64,000 bases of DNA from Sphingobacteriales bacterium (lineage in GTDB: Bacteria; Bacteroidota; Bacteroidia; Chitinophagales; JADIYW01), in assembly GCA_016699615.1 (NCBI GenBank), contig CP064984.1, positions 2,266,001-2,330,000 on the forward strand, in the 5' to 3' direction. Below, piece by piece: positions 16,242 through 26,500 of this stretch. A program made the translations under genes and the position numbers. The notes beneath the pieces were generated by a model. That model was not told the origin of the DNA, did no database searches, and worked only from the letters and a program-made list of their open reading frames with translations. The number at the start of each line of letters is the position of its first letter. Position 1 is the stretch's first letter.

Positions 16242-17765
16242 ATGGAAAAAGCAAAAAATGAATTACATGTATTAATACAAAGTTTATCTTCTACAGAAAA
16301 AGCGTATTTTAAAAAATTTGCCTATAAAAGAAAAAATGAAAAAGACAACGATTATTTCCTAGTCTTTGATATATTATCTAAACAAGATGAATATAACGAA
16401 GCTGATTTAAGGAAGAAACTTAAAAATCCATCAATTCTAAAACGACTTCCTCAAGTAAAACAATATTTGTTTGATTTAATTGTAAGTACGTTTACAGCTA
16501 GTCAAAATATTGGAACAATTGCTGCTACATTTGATGTGGAAATAAATCAAATCAGATTTCTAATTGATAGACAAATAAGTAATGCTGCCAATAAAAAACT
16601 TTCTAAACTTAGAGAAAATATTTTTAAATATGAAGCATTAGAATTTTATGCACAATATTTTCAATTGCAAAACAGCATTCTTACATACAATAAAGATGAT
16701 GAACAGAATAGAGAAAATCTGAATGAAGAATACAAACAAGTTTTAGAAAAACTAGAAAATATTAGAGTTTATGAGCATCTGAAAAATTTATCTTTCGATT
16801 TAAAAAGAAACAAAGAAATATTGTATATACGAAAAGAAGAAAATAAAGAAATTAAAAAATTTGTGAAAGAAAAAGCGTGGTTGTCAGTTGAACAATCTGC
16901 AACGACTATTCGTTCAAAATTGCTATTCTATTTTATTAGAAATCAAGTGTGGCTAATGTCTTCAGATGTTGAAAAAGCATATAAAGATACAGAAATCCAA
17001 TACGAATTATTAAAGAAAAACAAAGCTTATACAGAATGTAATTTGAAAGATTACGTGAAAGTAATGGCAAACTTTATTCGTAGAATGCAAAACACAAATA
17101 ATTTTAAAAAATTTGATGAAGTAAAAACAAACATACAACATGCACTTACTCAAATTAACGACGAAACTTTTGTGCGTGTAAAACGATTTGAGCTAATGTA
17201 TGTTGATAGAAATATAAATATAGATTCATTCCATTTTGATAAAATTAAAAATATTATACCAGAGTTTATTTTTGTATATAATAACTATTTTAAAGACAGA
17301 AGAGATACGTTGCTTACCATTTGCAATGACATAGCACTAACATATTTTTATTTAGATGATTTTAATAATGCACTTACTTACATTAATTTATTATTGAATG
17401 ATAAATATTTAAAACACTCCAAAGATTTAGAAAGCTATGCTTACATCATTAGACAAATCATTCTAATAGAATTAAATGTTTCTGTAAACAATGAAAATGA
17501 GTTTTACAACATAAAGAAAAAACTATATAGAGACGATAAATTGCATAAACTAGAAAATAAAATTCTAGATATGTTAGATCAATATGTTTTAGTTACAAAT
17601 ACAAAAGACAAAGCAAATGTTATTGCACACTATCAATCAGAAATATTAATAATGCTAGAAAATCCATTGCAAAAAAACTTTTTAAAATATTTTCAAATTG
17701 ATTGGTGGATGACTGCCAAGCTAAACAACAAAACTATATATCAATATTTTAATAAAAATGAATAG
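16242..17765 (+). CDS. large helical protein, unknown family (paralogue of 47061-48450)
   Basis: A 507-residue soluble protein, strongly helical and rich in Lys, Glu, Asn and Tyr, with no signal peptide and no catalytic motif that I can identify. It opens with a short conserved-looking motif SLSSTEKAYFKKFAYKR, then a segment LPQVKQYLFDLIVST, and later a pattern of tetratricopeptide-like helix pairs such as ISNAANKKLSKLRENIFKYE and IALTYFYLDDFNNALTYINLL. The same order is found in the protein encoded at 47061-48450, which starts LNKEEKRLLKKYV. I recall similar uncharacterised proteins in many Bacteroidota. It follows the small membrane protein by 15 nt. Confidence 0.75.
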   Translation: MEKAKNELHVLIQSLSSTEKAYFKKFAYKRKNEKDNDYFLVFDILSKQDEYNEADLRKKLKNPSILKRLPQVKQYLFDLIVSTFTASQNIGTIAATFDVEINQIRFLIDRQISNAANKKLSKLRENIFKYEALEFYAQYFQLQNSILTYNKDDEQNRENLNEEYKQVLEKLENIRVYEHLKNLSFDLKRNKEILYIRKEENKEIKKFVKEKAWLSVEQSATTIRSKLLFYFIRNQVWLMSSDVEKAYKDTEIQYELLKKNKAYTECNLKDYVKVMANFIRRMQNTNNFKKFDEVKTNIQHALTQINDETFVRVKRFELMYVDRNINIDSFHFDKIKNIIPEFIFVYNNYFKDRRDTLLTICNDIALTYFYLDDFNNALTYINLLLNDKYLKHSKDLESYAYIIRQIILIELNVSVNNENEFYNIKKKLYRDDKLHKLENKILDMLDQYVLVTNTKDKANVIAHYQSEILIMLENPLQKNFLKYFQIDWWMTAKLNNKTIYQYFNKNE

Positions 17766-17897
17766 TATTTTTTAATCTAAATGTATAAAACATATGTTAT
17801 TAAATTTTTGATAATGAAGTTGTTGTGATATGAATTTCTTTTTCTAAAGCTATATTTTAATTGTTTTTTTGTCTTTTTTATCAGCACGTTTTTATTA

Positions 17898-17905
17898 TAA
17901 GTTTG
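17898..17905 (+). promoter_or_regulatory. -7 box TAAGTTTG upstream of lipoprotein gene
   Basis: TAAGTTTG fits TAnnTTTG and ends 36 nt before the ATG at 17942. The surrounding gap 17766-17941 is AT-rich and otherwise empty. Confidence 0.4.
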
Positions 17906-17941
17906 ATGTTATAATTTATTCACAATTTAAAATTAGACATC

Positions 17942-18654
17942 ATGAAAAAAGTTAGTATTTATTTTGTTGTAGTAACATTAGTTTTGTTATTTACAACCCA
18001 ATGTAAAAAGGATGACACTACCACTGTAAGTGGAATTCCAGAACAAGTTAAGAATGAAATTCCAGATTCTTTAATTCAAGTATTAAAAGATTTAGGTATG
18101 CCAATTTACGAAGGCAATAATCCTCCAATAGTAAATGGTATTTATATAATATCACCATATACTTTAAAAAACACCAATATACCAAATGACAATCCAATTG
18201 GAACTGATTTTTTGTCTGGAAAAATAAAATTCAAAAATCAAAACAGTACAAATAGAACAATTTATTACCAACAAAAATACAATTATAATAATAATTATGA
18301 TATTTCTGACAATACATTATCATATATTTCTGGGAATAATAATTACTTTACCGTTTTTTCTATAACAAATATCACTAGAACAAATACAATTGGTGATACT
18401 ACAGACATTCAACAGTTTTTATTTGTGTACTCTGGTGAAAAAACTACGAATAATGCTGCTATAAAAAATATATATAATGCTCTACTGTCTACTAAAGTAA
18501 TTAAAAATACAACTAATGCTTTTTAGATGTAGGATATGCGAGAGTTTTTTTTGATGGTGATGGTGTTTCTGAAACCTCTAATACTTTTAGACTAAGTAAT
18601 AATGATTGGACTCCAAGTATTAATTATATTAATCCATTAACACTAAAACCATAA
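17942..18654 (+). CDS. predicted lipoprotein, reading frame interrupted near its 3' end
   Basis: The N-terminus MKKVSIYFVVVTLVLLF and TTQCKKDD, with Cys21, looks like a lipoprotein signal peptide, although Gln before the Cys is unusual. The mature part is rich in Asn, Thr and Ile and has no recognised domain. The frame stops at 18524-18526 inside a T5 run (18520-18524). Adding one T reads NAFLDVGYARVFFDGDG and carries on to a TAA at 18652-18654, giving 237 residues. The extension has the same strand-rich style (FRLSNNDWTPS), so it is probably the true C-terminus. A strong terminator follows 42 bp later. Confidence 0.65.
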
Positions 18655-18696
18655 AACAATATACTGTTTTGTATACAAACAAAATAGTTGTTTTTT

Positions 18697-18736
18697 CATG
18701 AAGTCCTACATTTTTTGTAGGACTTCATGATTTTTT
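18697..18736 (+). terminator. Rho-independent terminator after the lipoprotein gene
   Basis: A perfect 14-bp stem CATGAAGTCCTACA (18697-18710) pairs with TGTAGGACTTCATG (18716-18729) around a five-T loop and is followed on the plus strand by ATTTTTT. On the minus strand the tail would be A-rich upstream, so it serves the plus-strand gene only. It separates the lipoprotein from the convergent methyltransferase gene. Confidence 0.88.
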
Positions 18737-18769
18737 AGTAGTATAATAGAATATGTTCTTAATCCTTAT

Positions 18770-19507
18770 CTAAACAACATATCCAACGCGCATAAATATT
18801 GGAAACTGAACTTGTTTTATTTCATTTTCCTTCCAGTACTGATTCAATTCTTCTTTTAGCATATCAACAGGATTAAATTTGTTTGCTCGAATAAAATGTT
18901 TTACAGAAGACCATGTATTCAAATAGCCAATAAAATGTTCAAAATTCCAATCTAAAATATTTTTTAACTCAGGCACTTCAATTTCTTTAAATGGAAAAGG
19001 AATATTTGTATAATTTTCGTCAATATATTTGCGTTCTTCGTCCCAATATTTTCCAATAATATGATGATAGAACTCTGAAATGATGGCGTCTATCTCAGTT
19101 GAGACTTTTACTCTATTATATCCAACCAAACATATAATGGCATTGTCTTTTGATGTACGTCTAACTTCAGCATAAAATTTATCAAAATCAAACCAATGTA
19201 CAGCTTGTGCAACTATAATTAAATCAAAAAAGTTATGATTGAAATTTGTTGATTCTGATGCTTGTATAGAATAGGTGATATTATTTGCTTGTTGTGCATT
19301 TTTAATTTGTTCAACGCTAATGTCTGTTGCATACACATGCTCAAATTGTTTAGATATTTCAATCGCAATCTGTCCATTTCCAGTGCCACAATCCCAAGCA
19401 TTATTTTTGTTTTTGCAAATAGAATTGATAAAATCAAATAGTGCATCAGGATATGTTGGTCTATACTTTGCGTACGCATTGGCATGTGCAGAAAAATTGT
19501 CTTTCAT
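18770..19507 (-). CDS. class I SAM-dependent methyltransferase
   Basis: A 245-residue methyltransferase related to the UbiE/trans-aconitate methyltransferase type. The N-terminal ANAYAKYRPTYPDALFDFI is typical of this subgroup, motif I is WDCGTGNGQIAIEI, the acidic residue of motif II is in VYATDISVEQI, and FDLIIVAQAVHWFDFDKF is the characteristic post-motif segment. The substrate is unknown. It stands alone on the minus strand with 190 bp of AT-rich sequence upstream in which no exact -7 box was found. Confidence 0.88.
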   Translation of the reverse strand: MKDNFSAHANAYAKYRPTYPDALFDFINSICKNKNNAWDCGTGNGQIAIEISKQFEHVYATDISVEQIKNAQQANNITYSIQASESTNFNHNFFDLIIVAQAVHWFDFDKFYAEVRRTSKDNAIICLVGYNRVKVSTEIDAIISEFYHHIIGKYWDEERKYIDENYTNIPFPFKEIEVPELKNILDWNFEHFIGYLNTWSSVKHFIRANKFNPVDMLKEELNQYWKENEIKQVQFPIFMRVGYVV

Positions 19508-19698
19508 ATAAATTAAAGCTAAGCAAAAATGTAATTATTTTTCTCATGCATTTGGTAAGTGTTTATCATATCAATCATAACAGTTTATATGTTATATATG
19601 TGTGAAAAAAAATACTTTAGAAATACGAAAAATAAATATTAGTTATTGATGTGAAATTTTCGCTATGTGCACAAAATATATTAAATGATATAAGTATT

Positions 19699-20751
19699 TT
19701 ATAACCTATTTTGTTTCTTCTTATAAATTGTTTTTGAAATTCTATCGATAAGCCACATAAATATCCAATAAATAGGCATTGCAAGTGGATAAAATAAAAC
19801 AGACAAAAAAGTATATCCATGATATCGGCTAGCTTCTTTTCCAATAATATTATCTATTAATTCATAAAAAAACATTAAACTTAATAGCACAATAAATGGA
19901 ATAATAATACTTCCAATAATCACAGCTGGAGAAAATCTCTTATGAATATTTCTTTTTCTATATTTTATAATAATAAGAATATGTATTATAGCTAATGAAA
20001 TTCCAAATAAAAGCATTAGTCCAAATGGATCAATTGATATAAGCGTTTGCGATAATTTTGATAGTTTAGGGATATACTCAATTTTTATATAATCTGCTGG
20101 AAGTGTAGAGAAATTCCAAATAGCAATACTATCCAACTTACCAGTATCTGGCGTGCCTAAATTTGTAGATATTGGCATTGATGGTGCTGTAGCATCAATT
20201 GTAATTTCTAATTTATTAAATGATTTCCAAAATTTTGCAGGTGAAAGTGAGTATCTAAAACTATATTCTTTTACCCAATCTGATTCATCTATCCATGCAC
20301 TTGCATTGTATTCAATATGTATGTGGTGCTCGCCTTTTGTAAGTTCGGTTTCAAAATATTTTAAATCATTGAGCCTATATTTATATGTTGATTCTTCATT
20401 CCATTTTATTTCTATTACATCCAAACTACTATCGTATTCAGCTGGTTTAAATAAATCTGAAAACTTATCAAAAGGTGAATTGCTTGCATGTTGATATATA
20501 TTTGGAATCTGTATTAATTCTATAGTGTTATTGTCAATTGAAATATTAAAATTTCCTTCATAGTCTGATGCGTGAAATAATAATGGGATTTGTGTGCCAG
20601 CTTTCTCAGCATAAATAGAATAGTCTATGATATAGCTAGCAACCTTAAAATCTTTATCAATTTTTATATAAATTTTTTCACTAATAATATTTATGTCCTT
20701 GCTTGATATCGCAGAACCTGTATTTGTGCCAAATGTAATAGGCGATGCCAT
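19699..20751 (-). CDS. exported/membrane protein with C-terminal TM segments, unknown
   Basis: The frame from the first ATG gives 350 residues: a long strand-rich, Ser/Ile/Asp-rich extracytoplasmic part (for example EGNFNISIDNNTIELIQ), then three hydrophobic segments at the C-terminus (LMLLFGISLAIIHILIII, AVIIGSIIIPFIVLLSLMF and FLSVLFYPLAMPIYWIFM). The frame stays open upstream to a TAA and encodes KNLFTLIICFLIKAALA, a clear signal peptide, but this has no ATG, GTG or TTG: only ATA (20809-20811) or CTG (20806-20808) could start it. The true protein therefore probably begins near 20811, about 19-20 residues earlier. The layout resembles proteins with an extracellular DUF2207-like domain, but I cannot confirm a family. 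Confidence 0.65.
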   Translation of the reverse strand: MASPITFGTNTGSAISSKDINIISEKIYIKIDKDFKVASYIIDYSIYAEKAGTQIPLLFHASDYEGNFNISIDNNTIELIQIPNIYQHASNSPFDKFSDLFKPAEYDSSLDVIEIKWNEESTYKYRLNDLKYFETELTKGEHHIHIEYNASAWIDESDWVKEYSFRYSLSPAKFWKSFNKLEITIDATAPSMPISTNLGTPDTGKLDSIAIWNFSTLPADYIKIEYIPKLSKLSQTLISIDPFGLMLLFGISLAIIHILIIIKYRKRNIHKRFSPAVIIGSIIIPFIVLLSLMFFYELIDNIIGKEASRYHGYTFLSVLFYPLAMPIYWIFMWLIDRISKTIYKKKQNRL

Positions 20752-20943
20752 ATTGGCTAAAGCTGCTTTTATTAAAAAGCAAATAATGAGTGTAAATAGA
20801 TTTTTCAGTATTCTAAAATGATTAGTTACTTAAAGTTACATAATAATAATCAAATTATCAATTGTAGTAATGTGTATATAAGACTATTTAACTATTCTAG
20901 TCTTTGAAGAGAATATCTTGTTATTATTTTATCTATACTAAAA

Positions 20944-22002
20944 TTAATCACCTTTCAAAAATGACAAAACTTCTTTGTTGTTGTTGTCAAGTAATATTAG
21001 TTTTAGCCCATCAATTTTATAAGATGCAACTTTTGCCATTGCTTGGTTAAAATTATCTGCAATATCCATATTGGCACACATTTTTTTTGTTGAAGCAAGT
21101 GCGCCAAAAATTAGTTTTGAATCTGTTGCTGTTTTAATAATACCTGAATAATTATTGCAACCATCATTGCCATAAACTTTCATTTCTGTTAGGTTTATTT
21201 CTAGTCTTGGTATTGGCGACATTCTATTGATTGGATTTCCATTTATGCTAACAGCATTCCAAATATCATGTAAATTTTTATTGACTTCTTTTTCAGAATT
21301 TTTAATAAACATCAGTAGTTTTTTGCCATCAGCACTAAAAAATATAAGATTGTTATTGATAACTTGAAAAGAATCTGTTTTGCTTAATGCATTATACAAT
21401 TCTTGCTCAATGTTATTTGAAATGCATGCCATTTTAGTACTAATGATATTTCCAAATATTAGTTTATTGGTATTTAGATTTTCTAAACTTCCACTAAAAT
21501 TGTTACAACCACTGTGTCCACTTACTTTCTTTTGTTCTAAATTTATTTTTAATGTTGGAAGTACTATGCTTTTATTAATTGGCGCGTCGTTTAGTTTTGC
21601 CAAAATCCAATCTCCATTTAATAAACTTCTATTGTCTATTGTTTTTTCTAATTCTTTTACAAGCACATATTTAATTGAAGATGCATCAGCTGGAACGTTT
21701 TCTACTTTCTCTTCTTTTACTTCTATTTTCTTCAAGTATCCTTCTTCAAAATTAAAACCTTCAATAGGCGAATAAAAATTTTCCCATTTTTGATTGTCTA
21801 AATTTTCTCCTTTATGAATATTTAATACTTGCATTTTACCAACACCACTTGCTTCTGTTTTGTAGCCACTTACCCAAAGTATTTTATTGTTAGATTTTGT
21901 TGATGCACAAGAAAGAACAACTAATGCACTAATGATAGCAACAATATATGCGCTAAATTTTATAGAATTACAATGTATTCTAGTAATAAAATTATTATTC
22001 AT
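20944..22002 (-). CDS. lipoprotein with DUF4377 and two META (HslJ-like) domains
   Basis: A 352-residue lipoprotein: signal peptide ending LVVLSC (Cys32), then a DUF4377-like segment with WVSGYKTEASGVGKMQVLNI and FYSPIEGFNFEEGY near residues 40-85. Two META domains follow; each shows the W.....NG/AP.......L.......G..GCNN.SG pattern (first GHSGCNNFSGSLEN with TKMAC, second GNDGCNNYSGIIKT with TKKMCAN). META domains occur in HslJ, a heat-induced lipoprotein linked to novobiocin resistance. The molecular function is unknown. The conserved Cys in each GCNN/MAC pair could form disulfides. Confidence 0.85.
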   Translation of the reverse strand: MNNNFITRIHCNSIKFSAYIVAIISALVVLSCASTKSNNKILWVSGYKTEASGVGKMQVLNIHKGENLDNQKWENFYSPIEGFNFEEGYLKKIEVKEEKVENVPADASSIKYVLVKELEKTIDNRSLLNGDWILAKLNDAPINKSIVLPTLKINLEQKKVSGHSGCNNFSGSLENLNTNKLIFGNIISTKMACISNNIEQELYNALSKTDSFQVINNNLIFFSADGKKLLMFIKNSEKEVNKNLHDIWNAVSINGNPINRMSPIPRLEINLTEMKVYGNDGCNNYSGIIKTATDSKLIFGALASTKKMCANMDIADNFNQAMAKVASYKIDGLKLILLDNNNKEVLSFLKGD

Positions 22003-22048
22003 ACGGATATTAAGTTTGTTTATTTTAAATGTACAAAAAATATACCAA

Positions 22049-22474
22049 TCATAATTGAAATGCTTCTATAAAACTATTTGGCAATTCTTTTATTCTTTTT
22101 TCATGATAATTAAAATAAACGCAACCAGAACGTACAATAGCTAATGTTTTTGTATTGTTTTTTATAAAATGAAAAACTAAATCAAAGCTACATTCTGTTA
22201 ATGCTTGCACGCCAACTTGGCATTCAACTGTATCACCCAAAAATCCTTCAGATACATACTTTATTGCGTGATTTGCTAATATCGTTCCTTCACCTTTTTC
22301 CCAATCTACATCAGCAAGTTGCAAATGGGCATAAAAATTTGTTCTTATTTGATTAGCTTTTATTAAAATTCGTTCATTGCCCATGTGTTTTGCATGGTTT
22401 ATGTCTTCTTGTTCTATTGTAAATTTTGAAGTATATAATATTTTCTTAGGTATTTCGATGTCAATTCTAGTCAT
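22049..22474 (-). CDS. acyl-CoA thioesterase, hotdog fold (4HBT-like)
   Basis: A 141-residue single hotdog domain. INHAKHMGNERILIKANQIR matches the loop and long central helix that carry the catalytic residues in YbgC/4HBT-type thioesterases, followed by strands IKYVSEGFLGDTVECQV and FDLVFHFIKNNTKTLAIV. These enzymes hydrolyse acyl-CoA thioesters; chain length and substrate cannot be told. The gene starts 3 nt after the tsaD stop, so the two are probably co-transcribed, though this neighbour relation does not imply a shared pathway. Confidence 0.83.
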   Translation of the reverse strand: MTRIDIEIPKKILYTSKFTIEQEDINHAKHMGNERILIKANQIRTNFYAHLQLADVDWEKGEGTILANHAIKYVSEGFLGDTVECQVGVQALTECSFDLVFHFIKNNTKTLAIVRSGCVYFNYHEKRIKELPNSFIEAFQL

Positions 22475-22477
22475 TTT

Positions 22478-23482
22478 TTAAAAATTTAATCGTGCTTGAA
22501 TAGGAATGTCCAATGAAGCATATTTGTTTGCCTTGTGCTTGTAGTATGCTGCAATAGCAATCATTGCGGCATTATCTGTACAATATTGGAAGTCTGGAAT
22601 AAAAACATTCCATTTATTTTTGTCTGCAAGTATTTGCAATTGTTTTCTGAGCTCAGAATTGGCTGCAACACCACCAGCAATTGCTATATTGTCAATCTGA
22701 TATGCTTTACTTGCTTTCTTAAGTTTATTTATTAGTATTTGTATTAAAATATGTTGTATAGATGCGCAGATATCTTCAATATTTTCTTGAACAAAGTTTT
22801 CATTGTCTTTGGTATTTTTTTGTAGAAAATATAAGATTTGAGTTTTTATACCACTGAAACTAAAATCATAATTTGGAATCTGAGGTTCAGAAAATATAAA
22901 TTTATGTGGATTTCCTTTTTGAGCGTATTTGTCAATTAATGGACCACCAGGATAAGGCAATCCAAGCATTTTTGCTGTTTTGTCAAATGCTTCTCCAACA
23001 GCATCATCAATGGTTTGCCCAATAATTTCCATATCTAAATAGTCTTTTACAATAACTAATTGTGTATGTCCACCAGACACAGTAAGACAAATAAATGGAA
23101 ATTTTGGCTTTGGTTCTTCAATGAAATGAGCCAAAATATGTGCATGCATGTGATGAACAGTTATTATTGGAATATTCATGCTTTGTGCAAATGCTTTTGC
23201 AAACATACCGCCAACTAATAATGAGCCAAGCAAACCAGGACCTTGTGTAAATGCTACTGCATTAATGTCTTTCTTTTGAATGCCAGCTTTTTTTATAGCA
23301 ACATCTACCACAGGAACAATATTTTGTAGATGCGAGCGACTTGCCAATTCAGGAACTACACCGCCATATTCTTTATGAATATCTTGTGTAGCAACTTCGT
23401 TTGACATAATTTTTCCATCTATACATATGGCACAAGATGTATCATCACAAGAAGATTCTATGGCAAGTATAATATAAGGCAT
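22478..23482 (-). CDS. tsaD: tRNA threonylcarbamoyladenosine transferase TsaD
   Basis: Transfers the threonylcarbamoyl group to A37 of ANN-decoding tRNAs, with TsaB and TsaE. The start MPYIILAIESSCDDTSCAI gives 334 residues; a longer frame begins at 23554 but would precede the conserved N-terminus. The ASKHA ATPase core is present. The metal-binding HMHAHILAHF is near residues 110-119, VSGGHTQLVIV is the phosphate loop, FSFSGIKTQIL is the tRNA-side loop and IAGGVAANSELRK is the adenosine motif. It is divergent from tamB with a 44-bp gap that holds both promoters. Confidence 0.97.
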   Translation of the reverse strand: MPYIILAIESSCDDTSCAICIDGKIMSNEVATQDIHKEYGGVVPELASRSHLQNIVPVVDVAIKKAGIQKKDINAVAFTQGPGLLGSLLVGGMFAKAFAQSMNIPIITVHHMHAHILAHFIEEPKPKFPFICLTVSGGHTQLVIVKDYLDMEIIGQTIDDAVGEAFDKTAKMLGLPYPGGPLIDKYAQKGNPHKFIFSEPQIPNYDFSFSGIKTQILYFLQKNTKDNENFVQENIEDICASIQHILIQILINKLKKASKAYQIDNIAIAGGVAANSELRKQLQILADKNKWNVFIPDFQYCTDNAAMIAIAAYYKHKANKYASLDIPIQARLNF

Positions 23483-23502
23483 ATTTTTTGAGATAAATAG
23501 CT

Positions 23503-23510
23503 TAATTTTG
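23503..23510 (+). promoter_or_regulatory. -7 box TAATTTTG for tamB
   Basis: TAATTTTG fits TAnnTTTG and ends 16 nt before the TTG start of tamB at 23527. It lies between the tsaD start codon and the tsaD -7 box, so the two opposing promoters share the same 44 bp. Confidence 0.5.
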
Positions 23511-23516
23511 CACCAA

Positions 23517-23524
23517 CAAAAATA
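23517..23524 (-). promoter_or_regulatory. -7 box TATTTTTG for tsaD
   Basis: The minus-strand TATTTTTG fits TAnnTTTG and ends 34 nt before the tsaD ATG at 23482. It lies 2 nt from the tamB start codon. Confidence 0.5.
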
Positions 23525-23526
23525 AG

Positions 23527-26500
23527 TTGAAAAAAGCACTAAAATACATATCAATTGGTCTAGGCATCATTATATTATTGTTGCTAATTTCTTTTTTTGT
23601 ATTAAGTATATTAATTCAACAACCTAAATTCCAGACTTGGGCAGTAAAAAAAGCTTCAGTAATGCTTAGCGAAGAGTTTGGCTCAAAAGTAAGTATAGAA
23701 AGTGTAGATATTAAATGGATAAAAGATATTGAACTAAATAAAATTTACCTTGAAGATAAACATAAAGATACATTGCTATATGTAAATAAAATTCAAGCAG
23801 AATTATTGTTGGGAAAAACATTATTTGAACAAGTTAAATCTATCCGACAAAAAAAGATTTATGTAGGTGATTTATTTCTTGATGGTGTGGTTTTTTATGG
23901 CTATAGAACAGCAAATGATTCATTGTATAATTTCTCAAATATACTTGATGCATTAAAATCTGATAAAAAGAAAGAAGAAAAACCTAAATCAAATCAAAGC
24001 CTAGAGTTTGATATAGATAAATTATTACTTACAAATATTCATCTAAAGTTAGATGATCAATTTGGTGGAACAGGTTATGAAGTAAGCGCAAAAAAAATAG
24101 ATATAGATGTAGATAAGCTAGATTTGAATAAAATGATTATCTATGCCAATAAAGTAGATTTAGATACGCCAGATTTTAAGCTAACTTTATATGGTAAAGA
24201 AAAAAAAGAACCTAAAAAAGTAAGCAAACCATTTGCACCACAAAATATGGGTATTTTCCTAAAAGTTGATGATATAAAAATTGCTGATGGAAGCTATTCT
24301 ATGGATATGCTTAATAAAAAGAAAATAAAAGTTGGCGATTTGCAAATCAGCAATATGCGTGTAAAACAAATTGACTTAAATATAAAAGATTATTATTGAG
24401 ATACAACTGGAATGCATGTAGATATGCGTTATCTAAAAACAAATTTGGATGACAATATTAAAGTAAAAAATATTGCAGGAAAAGTATTGTTGGACAATGG
24501 GCAGATTAGTTTAAGTAACGCAAATATTGAATTAAATTCATCAAAAATAAATGGAGATTTTGCGTTGCGTTTTATGCAAGATTGGACTTCTTTTTCAGAT
24601 TTTGAGAACAGTGTTGTACTAGTTGCAGATATACCAAAGGCAGAAGTATATAAAAAAGATTTAGTACAACTTGTACCAGCACTTAATAAATATCTACCAG
24701 AAAAAACAAATTTAGTAGCGGATTTGCGAGGAACACTGAGCAACCTGAAAGCTAATAAATTATATGTACAAGCTGGAAAGTCAACAAAAATTGATATTAC
24801 AGGAAATATAAAAGGCTTGCCAAAAATAAACCAAACATTATTCGATTTATATGTCAATAATTTGCAAACAAACACAAGTGATTTAAAAACTTTATTACCT
24901 TTTGTAAAACTACCAAAGCAAATTGAAAATGCTGGAAATGTAAAATTCAAAGGAACTTACAAAGGATATATACAAGATTTTTATGCAAATGGAATTTTAA
25001 CAACAGACAATTTAGGTACATTAGATGCAGATGTACACTTGAAGTTTCCAAAAGGTCAGCAACCAATCTATAATGGAAATATTGTTGCAAAGAGTTTGAA
25101 TTTAGCTGAGTTAACAGGCAATAGTAAACTATTAGGTACTGTAGATTTGGACATAGATGCAAATGGCGCAGGCTTTGATGTGAAAAATATCAATACTAAG
25201 CTTGTTGGAAAAATTAGAAATTTTTATTTCAATGGATTTGTGTTTAAAGAAATTGATATTAATGGTATTTTAGATAAAAAGAAATTTTCAGGTAAGGCAT
25301 TTTATGATGACGGTTGCTTCTTGTTTAAGTTCAACGGTATAGCAGATTTTAATCAAACTATACCAAGCTATGATTTTGCTTTAGATGCAAAAAACGTAAA
25401 TCTACAAGAACTCAATCTATCAAAAGATTCAATTATTTTATCTTTTGATGGTAAGATAAAAGCAAGTGGAAACAAAATTGATAATATCAATGGGAAGGCA
25501 TTTTTAAATAATATTATTGTACAGAACAATAAAAATATGTTGACACTTTCTGACTTAAGTGCAAATATTATTAGCGAAAAAAAATTCAAAAATTACACCA
25601 TTCATTCCAACGAAGTAGATGTTGATGTGAAAGGAAATTTCAATCCATTAACGATTGCACAATCATTAAAAGTATATCTAAAAAACTATACGAAACTAAT
25701 AAACCCAACACCTAAAGATTATTTAAAAAATGAATCACAAGATTTGACAGCAAAAATAAATCTACGCTCAGATTTTGGAATTTTGTTTAAAGTATTCTTG
25801 CCACAACTTTCATACGTTAGTGATTTTAAGATAAACGCAGATTTTAACAACGACGCAGATTATCTAAACTTTATTGTAAATGCAGATTCTGTAAATTATT
25901 CAAAAGTAGCTTTTTCTAATATAAGATTAGAAACAATTAACAAAGAATCAGAACTATTGTCAGAACTAATAGTTAAGAGAATAGGATTTGGAAAAACAAC
26001 AGTTGATGATGTGTATTTAGATATTAATAGTTCACTCGAGCAGTTATTAACAAGTATTTCTGTAGAACCTTCAACATCAAAAAACGGTTTGCAGATGGTA
26101 AGTACACTAGATTTCTTTGGAGATACACTTGCAGCTAAAATCATCGACTCCAAATTTAAGTTGAATAACAAAAGTTGGGAAATACAAAAAGGCAATTCAA
26201 TCACTGTGTATGATTCTATTTTTGAAACACAGAATTTTAAATTAGTACAAGGTAATCAAGAAATATTTTTAAAGAATGGCAGAAATACTTTATCTGATTT
26301 GACATTGTCAATAAAAAATTTAGAACTAACAGACTTTGCACAAATTATTGATACAACAGGAGCAATAAAATCTGGTACTTTAACAGGAAATGTAAACCTA
26401 AAAGATGTAATGCGTAAGCCACATATCAATACAGATTTAGTTATTAATGATTTTAAAGTATTAGATTACCCAATAAAGTACATAGCATTAGATGCAGTGT

